From NCBI GenBank assembly GCA_001786095.1, contig MFVN01000042.1, positions 1-13,338 on the forward strand: 13,338 nucleotides of DNA. The letters are read 5' to 3'. The stretch comes from Candidatus Nomurabacteria bacterium RIFCSPLOWO2_02_FULL_42_17 (lineage in GTDB: Bacteria > Patescibacteriota > Minisyncoccia > Phycocordibacterales > MFVN01). Shown piece after piece: positions 1-4,653 of the stretch. Every line of letters starts with the position of its first letter. Position 1 is the first letter of the stretch. Both the position numbers and the translations under genes were made by a program. The notes beneath the pieces are model-generated. The model was not told the DNA's origin, searched no databases, and saw nothing but the letters and a program-made list of their open reading frames with translations.

Positions 1-737
1 ATTCGCCGGAATTAAAAATTATCACTATTGAAGATCCTATTGAATATCACATGCAAGGCATTACTCAAACGCAGGTGGAACATGAAAAAGGTTACGACTT
101 TTTGGCCGGTTTGCGCGCGGCCCTGCGTCAGGATCCAGATATTATAATGTTAGGAGAAATTCGCGATGCTGAAACCGGAAAAACAGCGGTAGAATCGGCG
201 CTTACCGGTCACATGGTTTTTTCCACACTTCATACCAATAATGCGCAAGGCGTGATTCCCCGATTGATTGATTTGGGAGTAAACGCCAAAATTTTGGTTT
301 CGGCGCTTTCAATATCCATGGCCCAGCGTCTGGCGCGCAAATTATGTGATGTTTGTAAAACAGAGCGGGCCGTTACCAAAGAGGAAGAAGAGCAAATTAA
401 AAAAATTCTACAGCGGGCGCAAGAAGACGGAAAAGATTTATCTTCTTATGGCGTAAATTTAACAGAAAATATGAAGGTTTTTATTCCCCCGACCCCGAAT
501 GATTGCGAAAAATGCCATGGTTTGGGTTATAAAGGACGCATTGGAATTTTTGAAGCGATTTTAACCGACGAAGAAATAGAAAAAATAATTCCCAATAATC
601 CATCAGAACGCGAAATTAAAAAAATTGCTCGAAAGCAGGGTATTTTAGATATGAAAGAAGACGGAATAATAAAAGCGTTAAGGGGCACCACTTCGCTGGA
701 AGAAGTGAAAGCGGTGGTGGATTTTGATGAGGAATAG
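1..737 (+). CDS. GspE/PulE/PilB-type secretion/pilus ATPase, 3' fragment
   Basis: The frame is open from the window edge (first whole codon at position 3) to TAG at 735-737, giving 244 C-terminal residues; the true start lies outside. Visible motifs are those of the type II secretion/type IV pilus assembly hexameric ATPases: an Asp box (TIEDPIEY), a Walker B region (DIIMLGEIRD), a His box (GHMVFSTLHTN) and the sequence MAQRLARKLC. Two CxxC pairs follow (CDVC near 341-355 and CEKC near 505-516), matching the C-terminal tetracysteine zinc site of GspE/PilB. Walker A is upstream of the window. In these families the enzyme hydrolyses ATP at the cytoplasmic face of the inner membrane to drive pilin assembly. 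I infer PilB because CPR genomes commonly encode type IV pili, but paralogues (GspE, PilB, PilT-like) cannot be separated without the missing N-terminus and neighbours. Confidence 0.93.
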   Translation, partial: SPELKIITIEDPIEYHMQGITQTQVEHEKGYDFLAGLRAALRQDPDIIMLGEIRDAETGKTAVESALTGHMVFSTLHTNNAQGVIPRLIDLGVNAKILVSALSISMAQRLARKLCDVCKTERAVTKEEEEQIKKILQRAQEDGKDLSSYGVNLTENMKVFIPPTPNDCEKCHGLGYKGRIGIFEAILTDEEIEKIIPNNPSEREIKKIARKQGILDMKEDGIIKALRGTTSLEEVKAVVDFDEE

Positions 738-742
738 AAATT

Positions 743-932
743 AAAAGAGCGCGAACCTCCAAACAATCCTTTCCCGCCGGAGCAGAAAAGTAACGGACTC
801 TTCAAGGATGATTTCAGTCACCCCCGTCAAGCGGAGAACCAAAACGTCCTTTCCAAAACCATAGAGGCAATGCCTGATTGCTTAGAGGTTCCCGCCCTCT
901 CAAAGTGCGCTATACTCTATAAAGTGGAATCT
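743..932 (-). ncRNA. Structured small RNA, 6S RNA-like candidate
   Basis: This 223-bp gap between the ATPase and ruvB has no convincing ORF but carries all parts of a minus-strand RNA gene. Reading the minus strand, a TTGACA-17-TATACT promoter predicts a start near 932. Residues 891-876 then pair with 753-768 as 16 continuous base pairs (two G-U). After one G-G mismatch the helix continues outward as 893-900 with 751-744. The transcript runs into UUUU at 746-743, as at an intrinsic terminator. Inside lie a small AGGC/GCCU hairpin (875-865), a UCUCCG/CGGGGG hairpin (837-821) and possible GGAC/GUCC pairing (849-846 with 798-795). A rod of about 160-190 nt with a closing helix and an interrupted middle fits the shape of 6S RNA, the RNA polymerase-binding regulator. 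I see no SRP GGAA-loop core, RNase P or tmRNA motifs. That it is an RNA gene is well supported; the 6S identity is an inference. The 5' end could be processed to about 901. Confidence 0.65.
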
Positions 933-946
933 AGCCAGAGTATAGC
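909..946. repeat. 10-bp inverted repeat between small RNA and ruvB
   Basis: GCTATACTCT at 909-918 is exactly repeated in inverse orientation at 937-946, with 18 bp between. The right arm contains the -10 of the small RNA promoter; the left arm gives a TATACT on the plus strand at 911-916, facing ruvB, but no good -35 goes with it. It could be an operator acting on both divergent units, or the relic of a duplicated promoter. No known operator is recognised. Confidence 0.5.
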
Positions 947-967
947 ATAATAAGATTAAAATGTCAA
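939..967 (-). promoter_or_regulatory. Promoter of the small RNA
   Basis: On the minus strand TTGACA (967-962) is followed after exactly 17 bp by TATACT (944-939), a perfect -35 and a 5/6 -10. The -35 lies in codons 1-3 of ruvB, so RNA polymerase on this promoter would occupy the divergent ruvB start. Predicted transcription start is about 931-932. Confidence 0.75.
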
Positions 968-1977
968 ACAAAAACAAAAATCAAAATAAAGAAGAAGTTT
1001 TTCTAGACCAAACCCTGCGCCCGACCGAGTGGGACGAATATGTCGGCCAAAAACACGTTAAGGATAATTTACGCATCCTTCTTTCAGCCGCGGCCGAACG
1101 CGGTGAACCGGCCGAGCATGTGCTTTTCTACGGCCCTCCGGGCCTAGGTAAAACGACCTTGGCGCACTTGGTGGCGCGCGAAGCTAACAGGCCGATTCGT
1201 ATCACTTCTGGCCCAGCCGTTGAGCGTGTGGGTGATTTAGCTTCAATTTTAACTAACCTTTCACCCGGCGACATACTTTTTATAGATGAAGTGCACCGTT
1301 TGCCAAAAACCGTGGAAGAAATTTTATATCCGGCCATGGAATCCGGCAAGTTGGATATAATTATCGGCAAGGGTCCTTCGGCGCGTACCATCCAACTAGA
1401 CTTACCACCCTTTACTTTGATTGCCGCGACTACGCGCGTGGCTATGATTTCTTCGCCCCTGCGTTCGCGTTTCGGCGGAGGAGTTTTTCGTTTGGAATTC
1501 TATACGGAAAAAGAATTAGAAAAAATTTTAGAACGAAGCGCGCGCTTATTAAACACGCACCTTGAAAAAGGCGCGGTTGAAGAAATCGCGCGACGCAGTC
1601 GCTTCACTCCCCGCGCGGCTAATTTTTTACTTAAACGTTGCCGTGATTTTGCCCAAGTTGAAAAAAGGGTTATTGACCACAACACAGTCCGTGTGGCGTT
1701 GGAAATGTTACAAATAGACGAACTTGGCTTATCGGCCGCCGACCGCAAGTTTTTAGAAATTCTTATGCGTAAATTTGGCGGTGGACCGGTAGGTTTAAAA
1801 ACAATGGCCGCGGCCACTTCTGAAGAAGAAGCCACACTGGAAGAAGTGGTTGAACCATACCTTATTCAATTAGGACTTTTAGAGCGCACGCCGCGTGGCC
1901 GAGTGGCTACCACGCTGGCCTTTAAGCATTTGAATATTGAACCGCCGAAAAATTTACAAAACAAACTAATAAGCTAA
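961..1977 (+). CDS. ruvB: Holliday junction branch migration ATPase RuvB
   Basis: This 338-aa protein is of usual RuvB length. It has Walker A GPPGLGKT at residues 58-65, Walker B IDEVHRL at 108-114, the sensor-1 region AATTR at 155-159, an arginine-finger motif PLRSRFG at 166-172 and a C-terminal winged helix starting GGGPVGLKTMAAA at about 273. RuvB hexamers, loaded by RuvA, pump DNA through the junction during recombinational repair, and RuvC then cuts. RuvA is not encoded here; ruvC lies about 2.2 kb downstream, beyond an inserted segment. ATG at 961 is the only sensible start. No Shine-Dalgarno is evident before it, and no clear plus-strand promoter was found. The last residues (NKLIS) and the stop fall inside a heptamer repeat that runs on towards yebC. 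Confidence 0.97.
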   Translation: MSNKNKNQNKEEVFLDQTLRPTEWDEYVGQKHVKDNLRILLSAAAERGEPAEHVLFYGPPGLGKTTLAHLVAREANRPIRITSGPAVERVGDLASILTNLSPGDILFIDEVHRLPKTVEEILYPAMESGKLDIIIGKGPSARTIQLDLPPFTLIAATTRVAMISSPLRSRFGGGVFRLEFYTEKELEKILERSARLLNTHLEKGAVEEIARRSRFTPRAANFLLKRCRDFAQVEKRVIDHNTVRVALEMLQIDELGLSAADRKFLEILMRKFGGGPVGLKTMAAATSEEEATLEEVVEPYLIQLGLLERTPRGRVATTLAFKHLNIEPPKNLQNKLIS

Positions 1978-2008
1978 CAAGCTATAAGCTAATGAAGTTA
2001 ACAAGCTA
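1962..2008. repeat. Degenerate YAARYTA heptamer array
   Basis: Six units of consensus YAARYTA lie nearly head to tail: CAAACTA (1962), TAAGCTA (1970), CAAGCTA (1978), TAAGCTA (1985), GAAGTTA (1994) and CAAGCTA (2002), with 0-2 nt spacers. The array covers the last codons and stop of ruvB and fills the space before yebC, where a ribosome binding site would be expected. It is the same family, in opposite orientation, as the array inside tyrS at 4974-5008. Confidence 0.75.
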
Positions 2009-2011
2009 ATT

Positions 2012-2539
2012 ATGTCCGGTCATAACAAGTGGTCAAAAATAAAAAGAAAGAAGGAGGCGGGCGACGCCAAGAAGGGCCAAGTTTTCTCCAAACTGGTGCG
2101 ACTGATCACGATGGAAGCAAAAAAATGCGGCGGAGACGCGAACGCGCCGGCCCTGCGGGCGGCCGTTGAAAAAGCCCGCGCTGAAAATATGCCGGCCGAC
2201 AATATTGAACGGGCGATTAAAAAAGGCAAAGAACCGGGTGAAAATCTGGAGAAAATTACTTACGAGGCCTACGGCCCGGGCGGAGTGGGGCTGATTATTG
2301 AAGTTTTGACTGACAATAAAAATCGCGCCGTGCAGGAGATAAAACATCTGCTTTCGGAAAACGGCGGCAATCTTTCCGGTCCGGGCTCGGTTGTATGGGC
2401 TTTCAAAAAAGAAAATGATGAATGGGTACCGCAATCAACCGTTCCGATTCCCGAAGAAGACGGTCAAAAACTTTCTGAACTTATCAAAAAACTGGAAAAT
2501 ATAGACGACGTGCAGGAAGTTCACGCCAACGCCGAATAA
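2012..2539 (+). CDS. yebC: YebC/TACO1-family protein, short form
   Basis: The N-terminus (MSGHNKWSKIKRKK) and the sections NMPADNIERAIKKG, YEAYGPGGVGLIIEVLTDN, ENGGNLSGPGSVVWAFKK and the C-terminal DDVQEVHANAE are diagnostic of YebC. The protein has 175 residues, where the family is usually about 240-250. The missing part lies between VVWAFKKENDEW and the final helix: the usual section containing ALEAGAEDV and the second half of the middle domain is reduced to a short linker. YebC proteins have long been annotated as transcription regulators (PmpR); more recent work links the family to translation through difficult, proline-rich sequences, as with mitochondrial TACO1. yebC commonly neighbours ruvC, ruvA and ruvB, which fits its place here. 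The stop is followed 3 nt later by palindrome copy 1. Confidence 0.95.
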   Translation: MSGHNKWSKIKRKKEAGDAKKGQVFSKLVRLITMEAKKCGGDANAPALRAAVEKARAENMPADNIERAIKKGKEPGENLEKITYEAYGPGGVGLIIEVLTDNKNRAVQEIKHLLSENGGNLSGPGSVVWAFKKENDEWVPQSTVPIPEEDGQKLSELIKKLENIDDVQEVHANAE

Positions 2540-2542
2540 AAC

Positions 2543-2571
2543 CCCATGTCAAGGTTTAACCTTGACATGGG
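2543..2571. repeat. RAYT-associated palindrome, copy 1 (possible terminator)
   Basis: Arms CCCATGTCAAGGTT (2543-2556) and AACCTTGACATGGG (2558-2571) surround a single T. It sits between the convergent yebC and the minus-strand gene ending at 2600. Read on the minus strand the hairpin is followed by GTTTTATT, so it could end the minus-strand transcript; read on the plus strand it is followed by TTATT, a weaker case. The 23-nt core is identical to copies 2 and 3. Confidence 0.9.
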
Positions 2572-2599
2572 TTATTGAATGCGCATTTTGGTTCTAGTT

Positions 2600-3100
2600 T
2601 CACTCGCTTTTGGTTTCTTCTTGATCTTTTTTGTTTTTTAGTTCATCTTCTGCAATAAAGGCTACTCGTTGGCGCAAGGCTACTCTATGTTTACTTTTTG
2701 CATCGTTTTCTTTTTCCATACCGTGTCTTCCAGTAAACACACCCAACACCATAGTTAGAAGACTAATTATTAACGGTACATCATTTACTGCTCTAGTTAA
2801 TAATTCTGTCATAACAACAATACCGCTTAAACCCGCAATCAAAAAACCAAACCTTTTCTTAGCTACCTGATTCATTAAATTTTTCTTAGCTTCGCTTACA
2901 TTATTGTAAAGACGGTCAAGTTCATGAAGTTTATCGACAACTTCTTTAAATCTTGGGTGTTCGTTCATGGGCCGGGAATAGCCTTTTTCATCTGTAAATA
3001 CAGAATAAATAATTTCTTCCTGTGTTAGTTGTTTATCAGTTTTGTATTCATCCTCTTTTTTGGGCCTGTCACTGGGTTTAAACTTTTCAAATAATGACAT
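2600..3100 (-). CDS. Small membrane protein of unknown function, two TM segments
   Basis: I do not recognise this protein. It has 166 residues when started at the ATG at 3100-3098 (MSLFEKFK). The frame stays open up to another ATG at 3130, but that lies inside the upstream small gene; the start at 3100 follows that gene's stop after only 4 nt, typical of translational coupling, so I chose it. The N-terminal ~80 residues are highly charged and helical in character (KKEDEYKTDKQLTQEE, KEVVDKLHELDRLYNNVSEA). Two hydrophobic segments follow at about 84-105 and 108-122, then a charged tail (KNKKDQEETKSE). It is probably a helical-hairpin membrane protein with both ends on one side. It forms an operon with the 42-aa gene and lies within the AT-rich segment bounded by palindromes 1 and 2, so it may be a passenger of a mobile unit. 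Confidence 0.75.
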   Translation of the reverse strand: MSLFEKFKPSDRPKKEDEYKTDKQLTQEEIIYSVFTDEKGYSRPMNEHPRFKEVVDKLHELDRLYNNVSEAKKNLMNQVAKKRFGFLIAGLSGIVVMTELLTRAVNDVPLIISLLTMVLGVFTGRHGMEKENDAKSKHRVALRQRVAFIAEDELKNKKDQEETKSE

Positions 3101-3104
3101 AGAA

Positions 3105-3233
3105 TTATTTCGCGGCTTCCGCGACTTCATCTAATAATTTGCCGACCTCGGCTAAAAACACACCAGCTTCTTCTTTTGTCGCTTTTCCGCCCACAATTTT
3201 CTTTGTTAACTCTTCAAGTTCTTGTTTTGTCAT
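3105..3233 (-). CDS. 42-aa helical peptide, unknown function
   Basis: ATG at 3233-3231 opens a 42-codon frame ending at TAA 3107-3105. The peptide begins MTKQELEELTKKIVGGKATK and ends LLDEVAEAAK; it is rich in Glu, Lys, Ala and Leu with heptad-like spacing, consistent with an amphipathic helix, and has no Cys or membrane segment. It precedes the two-TM gene by 4 nt and sits about 23 nt downstream of a predicted transcription start, which supports it being expressed. I do not know its function. Confidence 0.6.
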   Translation of the reverse strand: MTKQELEELTKKIVGGKATKEEAGVFLAEVGKLLDEVAEAAK

Positions 3234-3262
3234 AAATATAATCTTTAATTAATAATATCCCA

Positions 3263-3291
3263 ATAGTACTCTCTCTCTCTCTGCGCGTCAA
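3263..3291 (-). promoter_or_regulatory. Promoter with (CT)7 microsatellite spacer
   Basis: On the minus strand TTGACG (3291-3286, 5/6) and TACTAT (3268-3263, 4/6) are exactly 17 bp apart. Fourteen of the 17 spacer bases are a perfect dinucleotide run, (CT)7 on the plus strand at 3269-3282. Predicted transcription start is near 3256, upstream of the 42-aa gene. A gain or loss of one repeat unit would change the spacer to 19 or 15 bp. Confidence 0.6.
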
Positions 3292-3296
3292 GTTAG

Positions 3297-3311
3297 GTGG
3301 ATACTATCCAC
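3297..3311. promoter_or_regulatory. 15-bp palindrome upstream of the CT promoter
   Basis: GTGGATA and TATCCAC are perfect inverted arms around one C. The palindrome begins 5 bp upstream of the -35 at 3291, so it is placed as an operator or activator site. Its right arm can alternatively pair with CGTGGA at 3320-3325 (TCCACG at 3307-3312). No factor is recognised. Confidence 0.4.
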
Positions 3312-3413
3312 GCACATTTCGTGGAAAAACGGGTTAAAAAGCTCGTAAAATAAGGATATCATGAAAACATGCTCAAATTGCAAAAAGTGGATAAAACATC
3401 ATTGGATTAAAAA

Positions 3414-3449
3414 CCCATGTCAAATGTCAAGGTTTAACCTTGACATGGG
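3414..3449. repeat. RAYT-associated palindrome, copy 2 (with 7-nt duplication)
   Basis: The 23-nt core is at 3424-3446 (ATGTCAAGGTT, T, AACCTTGACAT). Its right flank, GGGTTAT, matches that of copy 1. The left arm contains an extra ATGTCAA (3417-3423) before the core, so the outer CCC (3414-3416) and GGG (3447-3449) can pair only across a 7-nt bulge. The motif TCAAATGTCAAGG spanning this junction recurs inverted at the outer side of copy 3 (as CCTTGACATTTGA). Confidence 0.9.
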
Positions 3450-3467
3450 TTATGTAAGAACTATAAT
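3440..3467 (+). promoter_or_regulatory. Consensus promoter of the transposase, -35 inside the palindrome
   Basis: TTGACA at 3440-3445 (right arm of palindrome 2) and TATAAT at 3462-3467 are both perfect hexamers with a 16-bp spacer. A start 7 nt after the -10 falls on A3474, the first base of the transposase ATG, which predicts a leaderless mRNA. There is no Shine-Dalgarno before the ATG, in agreement. Confidence 0.75.
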
Positions 3468-3473
3468 GAATGT

Positions 3474-4142
3474 ATGACTAGAAATTTTTTGTTTTCAATA
3501 GGTGAATATTATCATTGTTATTCAAGAGGCACGGAAAAAAGGAGGATATTTTTAAGCAAGAAAGACTATGAGAGATTTGTCGCTCTTCTTTTTGTATGTA
3601 ATAGTACAAAAACCATTCATCTAAGCGATTGTCATAAAAAATCCTTCTTGGAAATCTTTAATATGGAACGTGAAGATAATATCGTTGAAATTGGAGCATA
3701 TTGTCTTATGCCAAATCATTTTCATCTACTTCTCCGTGAAAAACAAGAAGGCGGGATAAGTCTTTTTATGCAAAAATTAATAACCGCTTATACTATGTAT
3801 TTTAATAAAAAATATGAGCGTACCGGCGCCTTGTTTGAAAGCAGTTTTAAAGCTGAACATTCCAATAAAGATAGGTACTTGAAATACTTATTTTCTTACA
3901 TACATTTAAATCCGATAAAAATAATTGACTCAAGGTGGAAAGAGGGAGGAATAAAAAACTCCAAAAGAACGGGGGAGTTTTTAGATAAATATGAATATTC
4001 TAGTTATTTGGATTATTTAGAAAATAATCGCCCGCAAAGTATAATAATAAACAAAAAGGCTTTTCCTAATTACTTTGCCAATAAAAAAGTTTTCAAAGAA
4101 GAGATGTCTGATTGGCTTAATTATAATAATGTCAAGGTTTAA
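3474..4142 (+). CDS. REP-associated tyrosine transposase (RAYT), Y1/HUH family
   Basis: A 222-aa protein of the Y1_Tnp family related to IS200/IS605 TnpA. The family signature is clear: the early SIGEYYHCYSRGTEKRRIF, the HUH metal-binding motif in LMPNHFHLLL (H82, H84), and the tyrosine helix KLITAYTMYFNKKY followed by RTGALFESSFKA. The nucleophile should be Y106 or Y109. Then comes YLKYLFSYIHLNPIK, typical of RAYTs. Known members cut and join single-stranded DNA at REP hairpins; many are domesticated, single-copy genes. Length is normal for RAYTs and larger than IS200 TnpA. The stop codon TAA (4140-4142) is supplied by the centre of palindrome 3. Translation probably starts on a leaderless mRNA. 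It is intact, so it may be active. Confidence 0.92.
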   Translation: MTRNFLFSIGEYYHCYSRGTEKRRIFLSKKDYERFVALLFVCNSTKTIHLSDCHKKSFLEIFNMEREDNIVEIGAYCLMPNHFHLLLREKQEGGISLFMQKLITAYTMYFNKKYERTGALFESSFKAEHSNKDRYLKYLFSYIHLNPIKIIDSRWKEGGIKNSKRTGEFLDKYEYSSYLDYLENNRPQSIIINKKAFPNYFANKKVFKEEMSDWLNYNNVKV

Positions 4143-4152
4143 CCTTGACATT
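4128..4152. repeat. RAYT-associated palindrome, copy 3
   Basis: The core at 4129-4151 is identical to copies 1 and 2, with one further A-T pair (4128 and 4152). It contains the transposase stop codon at its centre and ends only 6 nt before the ruvC ATG. A perfect TTGACA faces ruvC at 4145-4150, but no -10 is found at a workable distance. Confidence 0.9.
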
Positions 4153-4158
4153 TGATTT

Positions 4159-4629
4159 ATGCGAATTTTGGGAATTGATCCGGGGTTCGAAAAGTTGGGT
4201 GTGGCGGTTTTGGAGCGCGCGGGCGGTAAAGACACGCTTCTTTATTCTGAATGCTTCCGAACTTCGGCTAGATTGCCCTTTCCTGAACGTTTAAACGCTT
4301 TAGGGACCCGCGCCTCGACCATAATTAAAAAATGGAAACCGCGGGCATTGGCCATTGAAACCTTATATTTTGAGAAAAACCTGAAGACGGCTATGCGGGT
4401 GGCCGAGGCGCGGGGCGTGGTTATTTATGAAGCCGCCCGCGCCGGACTTTCGGTTTATGAATACACACCCCTTCAAGTAAAAATAGCCGTAACAGGCTGG
4501 GGCCGAGCCGATAAAAAGTCGGTTATGAATATGGTTAGTAAACTGATTCAACTTAAAAACAAGAAATATTCCGATGATGAATTAGACGCTGTAGCTATTG
4601 GGCTTACACATCTGGCCTCGGCGCGTTAA
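4159..4629 (+). CDS. ruvC: Crossover junction endonuclease RuvC
   Basis: A 156-aa protein starting MRILGIDPG, the RuvC hallmark. The four acidic catalytic residues of the RNase H-like fold are present: D7, E67 (in ALAIETLYF), D140 and D143 (in SDDELDAVAIGLTH). The section NLKTAMRVAEARGV matches the region next to the second catalytic acid. It is slightly shorter than the E. coli protein (173 aa) but complete. A RuvC dimer nicks symmetric strands of a Holliday junction positioned by RuvAB. A TGA lies in frame at 4153-4155, so ATG 4159 is the first possible start. Palindrome 3 ends just upstream, leaving no room for a native ribosome binding site or promoter; expression probably depends on read-through from the transposase unit or on leaderless initiation. 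Confidence 0.95.
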   Translation: MRILGIDPGFEKLGVAVLERAGGKDTLLYSECFRTSARLPFPERLNALGTRASTIIKKWKPRALAIETLYFEKNLKTAMRVAEARGVVIYEAARAGLSVYEYTPLQVKIAVTGWGRADKKSVMNMVSKLIQLKNKKYSDDELDAVAIGLTHLASAR

Positions 4630-4644
4630 AAACATAACCAATCT

Positions 4645-4653
4645 TTATCCACA
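4645..4653 (-). promoter_or_regulatory. Isolated consensus DnaA box
   Basis: TTATCCACA exactly matches the DnaA box consensus, 15 nt past the ruvC stop. The rest of the 124-bp gap before the acidic peptide gene shows no second perfect box. A single 9-mer can occur by chance; its role is unproven. Confidence 0.35.

Larger units (their letters stand above)
3361..3477 (+). pseudogene. 38-aa CxxC peptide ORF running through palindrome 2
   Basis: ATG at 3361 is preceded by AAGGA at 3352-3356, one of the few Shine-Dalgarno-like sites in the window. The peptide starts MKTCSNCKKWIKHHWIKNPC, suggesting one half of a zinc ribbon or knuckle. From residue 18 on it is encoded by the palindrome and its flank, and its TGA (3475-3477) overlaps the transposase ATG (3474-3476) by ATGA. 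Two readings are possible: the 5' end of a zinc-ribbon gene cut off by insertion of the palindrome/transposase unit, or a short leader ORF coupled to the transposase. The abrupt change of character at the palindrome favours the first. Function unknown. Confidence 0.35.
3417..4155 (+). mobile_element. Palindrome-bounded RAYT transposase unit
   Basis: A Y1 transposase gene lies between two inverted palindromes. The outer sequence TCAAATGTCAAGG at 3420-3432 reappears inverted as CCTTGACATTTGA at 4143-4155, so the unit has matching ends. REP-associated tyrosine transposases are typically flanked by such palindromes, which they recognise and process as single-strand hairpins. The unit is AT-rich compared with ruvB, yebC and ruvC. 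Exact ends cannot be fixed without an empty site to compare. Confidence 0.65.

Noticed and set aside
51..737. ATG at 51 as the start of the ATPase gene
   Set aside because: The frame is open to the window edge and the residues before it (KIITIEDPIEYH) are part of the conserved Asp box, so the gene starts upstream.
527..805. Minus-strand 92-aa ORF and similar shadow ORFs (e.g. 1128-1391, 1500-1835, 2033-2434, 9650-10057, 11629-11943)
   Set aside because: They lie opposite strongly conserved genes, show low-complexity composition and no recognisable domains.
743..932. SRP RNA, tmRNA or RNase P RNA identity for the small RNA
   Set aside because: No GGAA-loop SRP core, no tRNA-like ends or tag ORF, and no RNase P conserved regions were found; the length also disagrees with the last two.
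738..960. The pilB-ruvB gap as a plus-strand RNA or leader of ruvB
   Set aside because: On the plus strand the long helix is not followed by a T-run and no good promoter precedes it, whereas both are present on the minus strand.
3101..3130. ATG at 3130 as the start of the two-TM protein
   Set aside because: It lies inside the 42-aa gene; the ATG at 3100 is 4 nt after that gene's stop and starts a more ordinary N-terminus.
3383..3391. Additional DnaA box (AGTGGATAA) inside the CxxC ORF
   Set aside because: One-mismatch 9-mer, isolated and away from the dnaA region; expected by chance.
2543..4152. CRISPR array
   Set aside because: The repeated palindromes are three copies at irregular distances of about 0.7-0.9 kb with genes between; there are no regular spacers or cas genes.
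4128..4173. Palindrome 3 as a complete promoter for ruvC
   Set aside because: The outward TTGACA has no -10-like hexamer at 15-19 bp, and such a position would fall within the ruvC coding sequence.
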